Part shown: piece by piece, positions 1 through 6,838 of the stretch
Position numbering within the stretch: position 1 is the first letter of the stretch
Layout of the letters: every line of letters begins with the position of its first letter
Assembly: GCA_037439705.1 (NCBI GenBank)
Contig: JBBIVP010000076.1
Coordinates: 1 to 9,432, forward strand
DNA length: 9,432 bases
Source of the DNA: JBBIVP01 sp037439705 [NCBI: bacterium]
Lineage (GTDB): Bacteria > JBBIVP01
Direction: 5' to 3'
Made by a program: the position numbers and the translations under genes
Notes under the pieces: generated by a model
The model's database searches: none
Seen by the model: only the letters and a program-made list of their open reading frames with translations
Told to the model about the DNA's origin: nothing

Positions 1-114
1 AGTTATTGTGAAGGTAGCTTTGCATTTGAGACATTGAATTTTTCCACCGTGGTCCTCAATAAATTTGTCGCTGTAAATATACAATGCTCCGCAGGCTGGG
101 CACTTAACCTTCAC
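1..114 (-). CDS. Zinc-ribbon protein, N-terminal fragment (gene runs off the left edge)
   Basis: This is an open frame of 38 codons entering the window from the left, read from a GTG at 112-114. It encodes two cysteine pairs, CPAC at residues 5-8 and CLKC at 28-31, separated by about 20 residues that include a Gly-Gly turn before the second knuckle. This is the layout of the MJ0042-type zinc ribbon found at the N-terminus of many bacterial proteins of otherwise varied function, so the full protein's role cannot be told from here. The GTG was chosen because the two upstream starts (ATG, GTG) in other frames stop within three codons. A GGTGA-like ribosome site lies 4 nt upstream, which is short spacing. 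The gene begins 4 nt after the PHP gene's stop and is probably cotranscribed with it. Confidence 0.75.
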   Translation of the reverse strand, partial: MKVKCPACGALYIYSDKFIEDHGGKIQCLKCKATFTIT

Positions 115-118
115 CTTC

Positions 119-769
119 TCACCCCATTCTTTTTAAAAGTGAAACTTGGTTGCTCTGAATAATCTCCAACTCTTCTTCAGAAATTCCCAGTCCCTTAACA
201 AATTTTTTCCATTTTTCCTCATCCATTATATCCGATGGAGAGTGGGCGTCTGAATTTATAACTACAGGTAATCCGTAATTTCTTGCCAGTTTTAATACAT
301 GCCCGTTTGCCATAGAATGTCCCCTCCTTGAGGAGATTTCAAGAAAAACCCCCATTTCCACAGCTGTTTTTACTGTTTCTTCATTGAGGAAACCCGGATG
401 GGCGAGTATATCTATACCTGCCCTCACCCCGTAAAAATTGGTTTTTTCAGGCACAGGTTCAACTGGAGTTTCTCCGTGAAGGACAATGAGCTTTGCTCCC
501 AATTCCCTTGCCCTTTTAACAAGCCCCTCTATCATCCTCGGTGGAACATGGGTAAATTCTATTCCTGGAATCGCAATTATTTCTGTTTCCCTTGTTATGT
601 CCTCACACACCCTTAGTATTGAGGAAATGACGAATTCAAAGTTTGAAGTGTCAGCATGGTCGGTAATAGCAACAGCCTTATAGTTTTTTTCTTCATACCT
701 CCTCAATAACTCAGAAGGTAAAAGCTCTCCATCGCTGAAAATGGTGTGGGTGTGGAAATCAAAAAGCAT
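119..769 (-). CDS. PHP-domain metallohydrolase (histidinol-phosphatase-like)
   Basis: A 216-residue single-domain protein of the PHP superfamily, whose members are metal-dependent phosphoesterases. The metal-binding motifs are all visible: H6-x-H8 with D13, D37-H38 (ITDHAD), E71 with H74, H98 (LHGE), H124 (AHPG) and D174-x-H176 (NSDAH). The set looks intact, so the enzyme is probably active. The best family match I recognise is the group annotated as histidinol phosphate phosphatase domain protein. No his genes are nearby, so a histidine-biosynthesis role is not supported, and nucleotide or other small phosphoester substrates are equally possible. The ATG has no visible Shine-Dalgarno. Instead a TATAAT box ends 5 nt upstream of it, suggesting a leaderless message. 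The partial zinc-ribbon gene follows 4 nt downstream. Confidence 0.9.
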   Translation of the reverse strand: MLFDFHTHTIFSDGELLPSELLRRYEEKNYKAVAITDHADTSNFEFVISSILRVCEDITRETEIIAIPGIEFTHVPPRMIEGLVKRARELGAKLIVLHGETPVEPVPEKTNFYGVRAGIDILAHPGFLNEETVKTAVEMGVFLEISSRRGHSMANGHVLKLARNYGLPVVINSDAHSPSDIMDEEKWKKFVKGLGISEEELEIIQSNQVSLLKRMG

Positions 770-774
770 AATTT

Positions 775-804
775 ATTATACCATAAAAAGAAGACAAAAA
801 ACAA
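775..804 (-). promoter_or_regulatory. Sigma70-type promoter for the PHP gene
   Basis: On the minus strand a TTGTTT box (799-804) lies 18 bp from a perfect TATAAT (775-780). Transcription would be expected to start around 767-769, on or beside the ATG at 769, so the message would be leaderless. The region is AT-rich, so chance matches are possible, but the full -10 consensus with good spacing and the absence of a ribosome site agree with each other. Confidence 0.55.
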
Positions 805-819
805 TTCAACCAGTTCCAT

Positions 820-848
820 TTGCCTTTTTGTTTTATTTTTTTTAAAAT
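820..848 (+). promoter_or_regulatory. Sigma70-type promoter for the acyl-CoA synthetase operon
   Basis: TTGCCT (820-825) and TAAAAT (843-848) are separated by 17 bp. The predicted start near 855 leaves a leader of about 15 nt. That leader is almost entirely the strong ribosome site AAGGAGGAG (857-865), with its GGAGG core ending 6 nt before the ATG at 870. This is the only strong, classical Shine-Dalgarno I see at a gene start in the window. Confidence 0.55.
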
Positions 849-869
849 CTCAAAAAAAGGAGGAGCGAG

Positions 870-2657
870 ATGAAGTATAGAAATCTTGCTGAGATGTTCT
901 GGGATAGAGTGAATACATCCAAAGGAACTGTTGGGCATCTTGTCAAAATAGAGGGGAAGTGGAGGGAAAGGAAATGGGAGGAAATTGGTGAAATCACGAG
1001 AAATATATCAAAGGGTCTCCTTTCACTTGGAATTAAAAAGGGAGATAAAGTCTGTATAATGTCGCAGACAAGGGCTGAATGGGTTTATTCCGATTTCGGA
1101 ATACTCTCCATAGGAGGGGTAAGTGTTCCCATATACCCATCAAACACCCCAGAACAGGCTATGTACATAATAAACGATTCTGAGGCAAAAGCAGTGATAG
1201 TGGAGGACCTCACACAGCTTGAAAAGATGTATAAAATAAGGAATGACATTCCAAATGTGAAAAAGATAATTGTGATAGAGGGCTTTAAGGGAGAGGATGA
1301 GTTTGTAATGTCTCTTGAAGCTTTGATTTCCCTTGGAAAGAATTATGACGATAAAGGATATATTGAGAGAACCATTCAGGATATAAAACCGGATGAGATT
1401 GCTACAATAGTCTATACATCAGGAACTACAGGACCTCCGAAAGGCGTTGTTCAAACCCATAAGAATCATCTTGCAATGGTTGAGGGAATTGTATCTCTTG
1501 CCATAATAGGAAAAGAGAAGGAAATTGACCTCGCATTCCTTCCCCTTTCCCACTCCTTTGGAAGGGGGGGTGAGTTCACAGAAATCTATCTTGGGAATGT
1601 TGTTGCCTTCGCTGAAAGCATCCAGAAACTTCCGGAAAATCTTGTAGAGGTGAAGCCAACAGTTATTTACAGCGTGCCAAGAATATATGAAAAGGTATAT
1701 GCTACAATCCTTTCAAAGGCGAAGGAAAGTCCGCTCAAGGAGAAATTGTTTAACTGGGCATTGAAGGTAGGAAGGAATAGGAGTGAATGTATACAGAAGA
1801 AAAAGCCAGTTCCTTTAGGATTAAATCTCAAATTCGCATTGGCTAAGAAACTTGTTTTCAACAAGGTTATGGAAAGACTTGGTGGAAGACTTAAATATGC
1901 TATATCAGGTGGTGCACCATTAGCAAAAGAGATAGCGGAGTTCTTCCATTCCTGCGGACTTTTAATTCTTGAGGGTTACGGACTTACTGAAACCTGCCCT
2001 GCTCTTACAATAAACAGACCCGATAATTTCAAGTTTGGAAGCGTAGGACTTCCGATCCCAGGATGTCAGATAAAGATAGCAGAAGATGGAGAGATTCTTG
2101 GCAAGGGAGATAATGTGGCATATCTCGGATATTTCAAAAAACCCGATCAGACAAAAGAGGTTTTCACAGAAGATGGATGGTTCAAAACAGGAGATATAGG
2201 ATATATAGACGAAGATGGATTCCTTTTCATCACTGACAGGAAAAAAGACCTGATTGTTACCGCTGGTGGAAAAAATGTTGCCCCACAAAACATAGAGAAT
2301 ATGGTAAAGGCAGACCCATTTATAAGCCAGATTGTTGTTCTTGGTGATAAAAAGCCATATCTCGTCGCACTTGTAACAGTGAACAAGGAAGAGGCTGAGA
2401 AATTAGCCAAAGAAAGGGGAATCACATATTCCTCCTACGAGGAACTTGTATCTCACAAAGAAGTATACAACAGGTTGAAAAAATGGATCGATGAGGTGAA
2501 CTCAAAACTTGCTTCTTTTGAAACAATAAAAAAGTTTGCTATCCTTCCTCATGATTTCACCATTGAATCAGGAGAACTTACACCCACATTGAAGGTAAAA
2601 AGAAAGGTGGTTTATCAGAAATATGCGGATATCATAGAAAAGCTTTATGCTTCATAA
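870..2657 (+). CDS. Long-chain fatty acid-CoA ligase (AMP-forming, COG1022-like)
   Basis: A 595-residue adenylate-forming enzyme that activates fatty acids to acyl-CoA through an acyl-AMP intermediate at the cytosol/membrane interface. Diagnostic motifs are in order: the phosphate-binding loop YTSGTTGPPKG (182-192); GYGLTET (369-375), which contacts the adenine and acyl group; GWFKTGD (436-442), whose Asp442 should bind the ribose; and the hinge DRKKD (456-460). The C-terminal TPTLKVKR segment has a likely catalytic lysine at K575. Length and motif order fit the long-chain synthetase branch (FadD15/FAA1-like) rather than acetyl-CoA synthetase, but chain-length preference cannot be read from sequence. 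It is the first gene of a four-gene operon with its own promoter and strong ribosome site. Its partners (trpS, scpA, scpB) are not metabolically related. A run of seven G occurs near 1564-1570, but the frame is intact. Confidence 0.93.
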   Translation: MKYRNLAEMFWDRVNTSKGTVGHLVKIEGKWRERKWEEIGEITRNISKGLLSLGIKKGDKVCIMSQTRAEWVYSDFGILSIGGVSVPIYPSNTPEQAMYIINDSEAKAVIVEDLTQLEKMYKIRNDIPNVKKIIVIEGFKGEDEFVMSLEALISLGKNYDDKGYIERTIQDIKPDEIATIVYTSGTTGPPKGVVQTHKNHLAMVEGIVSLAIIGKEKEIDLAFLPLSHSFGRGGEFTEIYLGNVVAFAESIQKLPENLVEVKPTVIYSVPRIYEKVYATILSKAKESPLKEKLFNWALKVGRNRSECIQKKKPVPLGLNLKFALAKKLVFNKVMERLGGRLKYAISGGAPLAKEIAEFFHSCGLLILEGYGLTETCPALTINRPDNFKFGSVGLPIPGCQIKIAEDGEILGKGDNVAYLGYFKKPDQTKEVFTEDGWFKTGDIGYIDEDGFLFITDRKKDLIVTAGGKNVAPQNIENMVKADPFISQIVVLGDKKPYLVALVTVNKEEAEKLAKERGITYSSYEELVSHKEVYNRLKKWIDEVNSKLASFETIKKFAILPHDFTIESGELTPTLKVKRKVVYQKYADIIEKLYAS

Positions 2658-2659
2658 AG

Positions 2660-3643
2660 ATGAAAAAAGGAAGGGTATTGAGCGGAATGAGACCTTCTGG
2701 GAAGCTCCACATCGGGCATTTTCATGGAGCCCTGATTAACTGGAGGAGACTTCAGGAAGAATATGATTGCTTTTACTTTTCTGCTGATTGGCACGCCCTT
2801 ACAACTGAATACGAAAACACCTCTGAAATATCAAACAATACAATTGAGATGGTTAGAGACTGGATTGCTGTTGGGCTTGATCCGGAAAAGTGTACCATTT
2901 TCCTCCAATCACTGGTTATGGAACATGCAGAACTTCATCTTCTTTTATCAATGATTGTTCCCCTTCCATGGCTTGAGAGGAATCCTTCATATAAAGAACT
3001 GCTGCGCGAGCAGAAAACGAGAGACCTCCATACATACGGATTTCTGGGATATCCTGTCCTTCAAGCCGCAGACATACTCATATATAAAGCTGATTATGTC
3101 CCTGTTGGCGAAGATCAGGTGGCACATGTGGAGATTTCAAGGGAGATAGCAAGGAGGTTCAATAATTTCTACAAACCAATTTTTCCTGAGCCTCAGGCGC
3201 TTCTCACACCGTATCCAAAAATACCAGGGATTGATGGAAGAAAGATGTCAAAAAGCTTTAACAATGCCATTTATCTCTCCGATTCTCCAGAGGAGATAAG
3301 AGAAAAAATTTCTGAAATGTTTACAGACCCGAGGAGAAAGACAAAAAAAGACCCCGGAGAACCCGAAGAGTGTGCCCTTTTTCAACTGGATAAAATTTAC
3401 ACCGCAGAAGAAAGGAGAAATGAAATAGCATCTGCATGTAGAAAAGCAGAAATAGGATGTGTGGAACACAAAAAGGAAATTGCAGAGAGTATCGTTTCTT
3501 CGCTTGAGCCTATAAGGAAAAAAAGGGAAACTGTTTCAAAAAGCGATGTGATCGAAATTTTAAGAATGGGTTCAAAAAGGGCTAAAGAAGTGGCTGAAGG
3601 GACAATGGAAGAGGTAAGAACCGCCATGGGTTTGAAGATATGA
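2660..3643 (+). CDS. trpS: Tryptophan--tRNA ligase
   Basis: A 327-residue class I aminoacyl-tRNA synthetase that charges tRNA-Trp, close to the usual bacterial length of about 330. The signature sequences are exact: HIGH at 17-20 following GMRPSGKL, and KMSKS at 195-199 within DGRKMSKS. The SADWHALTTEY stretch and the AADILIYKADYVPVGEDQ segment are typical of bacterial TrpRS around the active site. The ATG lies 2 nt after the acyl-CoA synthetase stop and has no recognisable ribosome site, so translation is probably coupled to the upstream gene. The next gene, scpA, starts inside its last codons. No tryptophan-codon leader or T-box is visible upstream, as expected for an internal operon gene. 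Confidence 0.96.
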   Translation: MKKGRVLSGMRPSGKLHIGHFHGALINWRRLQEEYDCFYFSADWHALTTEYENTSEISNNTIEMVRDWIAVGLDPEKCTIFLQSLVMEHAELHLLLSMIVPLPWLERNPSYKELLREQKTRDLHTYGFLGYPVLQAADILIYKADYVPVGEDQVAHVEISREIARRFNNFYKPIFPEPQALLTPYPKIPGIDGRKMSKSFNNAIYLSDSPEEIREKISEMFTDPRRKTKKDPGEPEECALFQLDKIYTAEERRNEIASACRKAEIGCVEHKKEIAESIVSSLEPIRKKRETVSKSDVIEILRMGSKRAKEVAEGTMEEVRTAMGLKI

Positions 3644-4395
3644 GAGTTAATCTTCCTCTTTTTGAAGGACCCCTTGATCTTCTCCTCTACCTTATAAAGA
3701 AGAACGAATTTGACATTTTTGATATACCAATCTCACAGATCACACAGGAGTACTTAGAGTATCTTTCTAACATGGAAAAACTAAATATGGAGATTGCTAC
3801 GGAATTTATTGTAATGGCTGCCAAACTTCTTCAGATAAAGGTAATGATGCTTCTTAGAGGAGATGAGGAGGCTGAAGAGGACCCCCGTGAGGAGCTGGTT
3901 TCTGCGCTCATCTCCTATCAGGCATTTAAAGAAGCGGTAGATTTTCTCCTTTCCAGAGAAATTCTCAACAAGGATGTGTTCTTAAAATCTCACGCTAAAA
4001 AGCAGATTGAAGACGAAGAGGTCTGGACTGAACTTTCCCCTTCCGATTTAATGCTTCTTATGAAGGACATCCTCAAAAGGATGAAGAAGCCCTCTTTTCA
4101 GGAGATTGAGATTGAGAAGGTTTCGGTGGTGGAAAAGGTAAAATTTATAATAGAAAAAACATCAGAAAATAAAACCTTCCTTTTTGATGAACTCGTTTCT
4201 GAAATTTCCAATCTCATGCACCTTGTAGCTTTTATCCTCGCAATACTTGAATTGATGAGACTTGGAATAGTAAAAGTGGTTCAGATGAAACCATTTGGAA
4301 AAATAATGGTTTACAGGACAGAAAAGAAATTTGAAGAAAACCTTCTCAAGGGAATAGAGGAATATGGAGAGAGAAGAGCTCAGGAAGATAATTGA
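3640..4395 (+). CDS. scpA: Segregation and condensation protein A
   Basis: A 251-residue kleisin of the bacterial SMC-ScpAB complex, which bridges the SMC ATPase heads and compacts and segregates the chromosome. The N-terminus carries the family hallmark FEGPLDLLLYLI (8-19), followed by the conserved DIFDIPISQITQEYLEYL helix that contacts the SMC neck. The middle is acidic and flexible (EEAEEDPREE). The C-terminal third (DELVSEISNLMHLVAFILAILELMRLGIV) is the winged helix that binds the SMC cap. Start and stop agree with normal family length. It overlaps trpS by an ATGA junction and scpB by 32 nt, so all three should be translated from one message. The smc gene is not in the window. Confidence 0.96.
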   Translation: MRVNLPLFEGPLDLLLYLIKKNEFDIFDIPISQITQEYLEYLSNMEKLNMEIATEFIVMAAKLLQIKVMMLLRGDEEAEEDPREELVSALISYQAFKEAVDFLLSREILNKDVFLKSHAKKQIEDEEVWTELSPSDLMLLMKDILKRMKKPSFQEIEIEKVSVVEKVKFIIEKTSENKTFLFDELVSEISNLMHLVAFILAILELMRLGIVKVVQMKPFGKIMVYRTEKKFEENLLKGIEEYGERRAQEDN

Positions 4396-4900
4396 GGGGA
4401 TTATATTTGTTTCAGATGAACCCGTTAATGAGAAGACAATCCAGAAGGCCATCGGAGATTCTGTTGACCTTTCAACAATAAAAGGAATTTTGCAGGAACT
4501 CCAGTTAGAATATTCCTCATCCACTCATGGATTTGAACTTGTTGAGGTGGCTGGCGGATACCAGTTCAGAACAAAAAAAGAGCTTAGAGAGTGGATAAGA
4601 AAACTTGAGAAGTTTCAACCCCAGAGGTTTTCAAGGTCTGCAATGGAGGTTCTATCAATTATTGCCTACAGACAACCCGTAACCAGGGCTGAGATAGAAG
4701 CAATGAGGGGAGGAATTGATTCATCGGGTGCTTTAAGGACACTTCTTTTGAAAAAATTAATAAAAATCTCAGGAAGAAAAAATGATGTCCCGGGAAGACC
4801 TTTTACCTATTCAACCACGAAGAAATTTCTTGAAGTTTTTGGTCTCAAGGATTTGAGCGACCTCCCTCCGATTGAGGAATTCATAAAAAAGGAAGTATAA
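4364..4900 (+). CDS. scpB: Segregation and condensation protein B
   Basis: A 178-residue protein with two winged-helix domains that dimerises and binds the central part of ScpA. The first domain begins at EELRKIIEGIIFVSDEPV. The second contains the family signature YRQPVTRAEIEAMRGGIDSSGALRTLL and ends in GRPFTYSTTKKFLEVFGLKDLSDLPP. The chosen ATG gives a normal ScpB N-terminus and has AAGGGA/AGAGGA purine stretches 3-10 nt upstream, inside scpA. The 32-nt overlap with scpA implies tight stoichiometric coupling. Its last 20 nt overlap the end of the convergent DUF429 gene, and there is no terminator hairpin between them. Confidence 0.95.
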   Translation: MEREELRKIIEGIIFVSDEPVNEKTIQKAIGDSVDLSTIKGILQELQLEYSSSTHGFELVEVAGGYQFRTKKELREWIRKLEKFQPQRFSRSAMEVLSIIAYRQPVTRAEIEAMRGGIDSSGALRTLLLKKLIKISGRKNDVPGRPFTYSTTKKFLEVFGLKDLSDLPPIEEFIKKEV

Positions 4901-5525
4901 CCCATCCCTCCCTGAGCACTCCATTATCTTCAAAGAAGTTCATTCCAAGAGAAATAAAACTTTTCCTTTTTGCTAAACAGGCTGTAAGAGCGCAGGCTCC
5001 CGCATCTATTATGTCATGTGTTACAAGTTTTTTGAGTTCTATTCCAAACTCCTTCAGGATTTTTAATCTCTCAATTTTTCCTTTTTTTGTACTTTTTTTC
5101 TCTAAAGGCGTTCTTAAAATTATGCTCCATATTCCATGAGGATATGTCTCCATAATCTCAAAATTTTTTAAGTTTGAACTATTAAAAATTAAGAATCCAT
5201 TTTTGTAAAGGGAATAAAAAAATTGGAGAGACCCCCTTACAAATTCTGAGTAGGGATTTGAAGGAGGCGGAATTTCGTATCCACATTTTACAGGCGTGTT
5301 AAGGATTGAGTCCGCAAACCTGATTTTTCCTTTTTCCCCTGATAAACCCTGTGGTCCATCTATTGCAACCGCTATTTTCCTTTTTCTTTTCAAGTCTTTT
5401 AAAAAATCAACCAGGTCTGAAAAAGGGATGTAATCAGCAAAAACGACACTTCTTCCGTCAAAAGCACACACTCCTGATTTTCCTTCAGGAGATGAAAGGT
5501 CAATCCCGAGAAAAATTTCTTTCAT
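4881..5525 (-). CDS. DUF429 family protein (predicted RNase H-fold nuclease)
   Basis: A 214-residue protein matching the DUF429 pattern. It has a GIDLSSPEGKSGV opening strand with D9, a second acidic strand AIDGPQGL with D56, ETYPHGIW with E127, and a C-terminal helix HDIIDAGACALTACL with D171 and D174. These acidic residues are placed as in RNase H-fold nucleases, and the family is predicted, not proven, to be a nuclease. It starts inside the upstream SLOG gene (26-nt overlap), so the two proteins are almost certainly coexpressed. Its 3' end overlaps scpB tail to tail by 20 nt. The ATG at 5525 has only a weak purine stretch upstream, consistent with coupled translation. The substrate and pathway are unknown. 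Confidence 0.82.
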   Translation of the reverse strand: MKEIFLGIDLSSPEGKSGVCAFDGRSVVFADYIPFSDLVDFLKDLKRKRKIAVAIDGPQGLSGEKGKIRFADSILNTPVKCGYEIPPPSNPYSEFVRGSLQFFYSLYKNGFLIFNSSNLKNFEIMETYPHGIWSIILRTPLEKKSTKKGKIERLKILKEFGIELKKLVTHDIIDAGACALTACLAKRKSFISLGMNFFEDNGVLREGWVILPFL

Positions 5526-6033
5526 AAACGCTTCTTTCTATAAAATCTACTGCCTCCTCAGGATATGAAAAAAATAAAATTTCTGAAGAATTCTCTTTTA
5601 TTATCTCAAGGCTCCTCCTCACCTTTTCTTCCATCTCCTTTCCAATCACTATACAGGGTTTTGGTGTGCCAATTCTCCTTGTTTTGAGGGTTAATACTAA
5701 GAAAAGTTCTGTAAATGTTCCTATACTTCCGTCAAAAAATACCCATATATCGGATTCTTCAATCAGTCTTGCCAATCTCTGCGGATAGGTTTTTACCCAT
5801 ATAATATCTGAGAGATATGGATTCGGAGTTCTTTTCAGTTCCTCTGTGCATACCCCCAGTATTTTTCCTCCTTTTTCGTATGCTCCTTTCGCAACAGCCT
5901 CCATAATTCCGCTGTATCCGCCGCAGACTATTTTATGATTTCTCTCCGCCAGTAATCTTCCAAATCTATACGCAGAACGCCATGCCTCGCTATCGGGATG
6001 CACGCATGAGCTTCCAAACACTCCGATTTTCAT
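5500..6033 (-). CDS. LOG/SLOG Rossmann-fold protein (TIGR00725-like)
   Basis: A 177-residue nucleotide-binding-type Rossmann protein. It opens with MKIGVFGSSC (the first strand and loop), then GGYSGIMEAVAKGA (38-51), the usual SLOG glycine motif. Next is the QRLARL helix (85-90) and then DGSIGTFTEL (101-110). This corresponds to the PGGxGTxxE motif of cytokinin-activating LOG phosphoribohydrolases, but the leading Pro-Gly-Gly is replaced by Asp-Gly-Ser while GT and E109 are kept. That points to the TIGR00725 branch, whose function is not established, rather than a true LOG enzyme. The ATG has no Shine-Dalgarno. A possible promoter would start transcription at about the ATG. It is followed by, and overlaps, the DUF429 gene. 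Confidence 0.85.
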   Translation of the reverse strand: MKIGVFGSSCVHPDSEAWRSAYRFGRLLAERNHKIVCGGYSGIMEAVAKGAYEKGGKILGVCTEELKRTPNPYLSDIIWVKTYPQRLARLIEESDIWVFFDGSIGTFTELFLVLTLKTRRIGTPKPCIVIGKEMEEKVRRSLEIIKENSSEILFFSYPEEAVDFIERSVYERNFSRD

Positions 6034-6039
6034 TTTTCA

Positions 6040-6068
6040 TTTTTAATAATTTTTCAAAACAAGTGCAA
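6040..6068 (-). promoter_or_regulatory. Weak candidate promoter for the SLOG-DUF429 operon
   Basis: On the minus strand TTGCAC (6063-6068) lies 17 bp from TAAAAA (6040-6045). The predicted start falls at about 6033, the first base of the start codon. The -10 is poor and the region is very AT-rich, so the call depends mainly on position and on the analogous arrangement at the PHP gene. Confidence 0.3.
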
Positions 6069-6075
6069 ATTTTCA

Positions 6076-6104
6076 TTGCAATTGATCTCTTAGAGATATA
6101 TAAT
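6076..6104 (+). promoter_or_regulatory. Sigma70-type promoter for the PP2C-kinase operon
   Basis: TTGCAA (6076-6081) and a perfect TATAAT (6099-6104) are 17 bp apart. The predicted start near 6111 leaves only about 5 nt before the ATG at 6116. Those bases (CCACC) have no ribosome site, so the message is nearly leaderless. A perfect dyad fills most of the spacer. Confidence 0.6.
6085..6097. promoter_or_regulatory. Candidate operator: 13-bp perfect dyad inside the promoter spacer
   Basis: ATCTCT-T-AGAGAT is a perfect 6+1+6 palindrome lying between the -35 and -10 boxes of the phosphatase/kinase promoter. A dimeric regulator bound here would block RNA polymerase. A 6-bp perfect dyad can occur by chance in a few kilobases, so position is the main support. 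Confidence 0.4.
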
Positions 6105-6115
6105 AAAATTCCACC

Positions 6116-6838
6116 ATGAAGGTAAAAGGAGTAGGAGCAACAGATAGAGGAAAAAAAAGGGCACTGAATGAGGATTATTACTTTTTTGACGAATCCCTCG
6201 GGCTTTTCATTGTTGCTGATGGTATGGGAGGGCATCTCGGAGGTCAGGAGGCGAGCAGAATGGCTGTGGAAGAGGTTGTAAATTTTTTTTCAAGTGCACA
6301 AGAGATTCCTCATCCTCCGGTAAAATTTATAAAGGAAGCCTTTTATTCTGCTAACAGAAAAGTATGGGAGAGGGGAAATTCAGACCCTTCTTTGAAAGGT
6401 ATGGGAACAACATTGACTATGGCTTTGATAAAAAATGGAAGTATATGGCTCGGGCATGTTGGAGATAGCAGGGCATATCTTTATTCGGAAAAAACCTTTA
6501 CCCTCTTAACAAGTGACCATTCATGGGTTGAGGAGCAAATAAAAGCTGGTCTGCTTTCTGATGATGGAACAAGGAGATACATGAAAAATGTGATAACCAG
6601 GTCCATAGGCTACAAAAAGGATGTGGAGGTTGATGTATACAGGTATGACATAAAGGTTGGTGATATATTTCTTTTGTGTACCGATGGATTAACAGGGGTA
6701 GGAAGCGATGAGGAGATTGCGAGCATAATTGAATCAGTAAAATTTGAAGAACTTCCAAAAAAGCTTATTGATTTTGCAAATTCAAGGGGAGGACACGATA
6801 ATATAACGGTGGCGATCGGGAAGGTGCTTGAAATTTGA
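6116..6838 (+). CDS. PP2C-family serine/threonine protein phosphatase
   Basis: A 240-residue soluble PPM/PP2C phosphatase of the bacterial PrpC/Stp type that removes phosphate from Ser/Thr residues using two metal ions. All core motifs are present: GATDRG...NED with D20, VADGMGGH with D35-G36, GMGTTL (95-100), GHVGDSRAYL (113-122), LTSDH (131-135), NVITRSIG (158-165), CTDGL with D190, and GGHDNITV with D228-N229. There is no extra sensor domain or membrane segment. Its stop shares a TTGA with the start of the adjacent kinase gene. This is a classic cognate phosphatase/kinase arrangement, in which it would reverse phosphorylation by, and of, that kinase. Translation likely begins on a nearly leaderless message. 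Confidence 0.95.
   Translation: MKVKGVGATDRGKKRALNEDYYFFDESLGLFIVADGMGGHLGGQEASRMAVEEVVNFFSSAQEIPHPPVKFIKEAFYSANRKVWERGNSDPSLKGMGTTLTMALIKNGSIWLGHVGDSRAYLYSEKTFTLLTSDHSWVEEQIKAGLLSDDGTRRYMKNVITRSIGYKKDVEVDVYRYDIKVGDIFLLCTDGLTGVGSDEEIASIIESVKFEELPKKLIDFANSRGGHDNITVAIGKVLEI
6821..6826 (+). promoter_or_regulatory. Ribosome site supporting the TTG start of the kinase
   Basis: AAGGTG, preceded by GGG, lies 8 nt upstream of a TTG at 6835 within the end of the phosphatase gene. The kinase frame has no ATG until after the glycine loop has begun (residue 24), so the TTG with this site is the only start that leaves the kinase domain intact. Confidence 0.6.

Noticed and set aside
398-683. Plus-strand open frames across the PHP gene
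   Set aside because: They are shadows of a well-supported minus-strand gene with complete metal-binding motifs and show no family features.
1564-1570. Run of seven G in the acyl-CoA synthetase as a phase-variation tract
   Set aside because: The tract is short and encodes a sensible Gly-rich segment, and the frame is intact. A housekeeping enzyme is an unlikely contingency locus.
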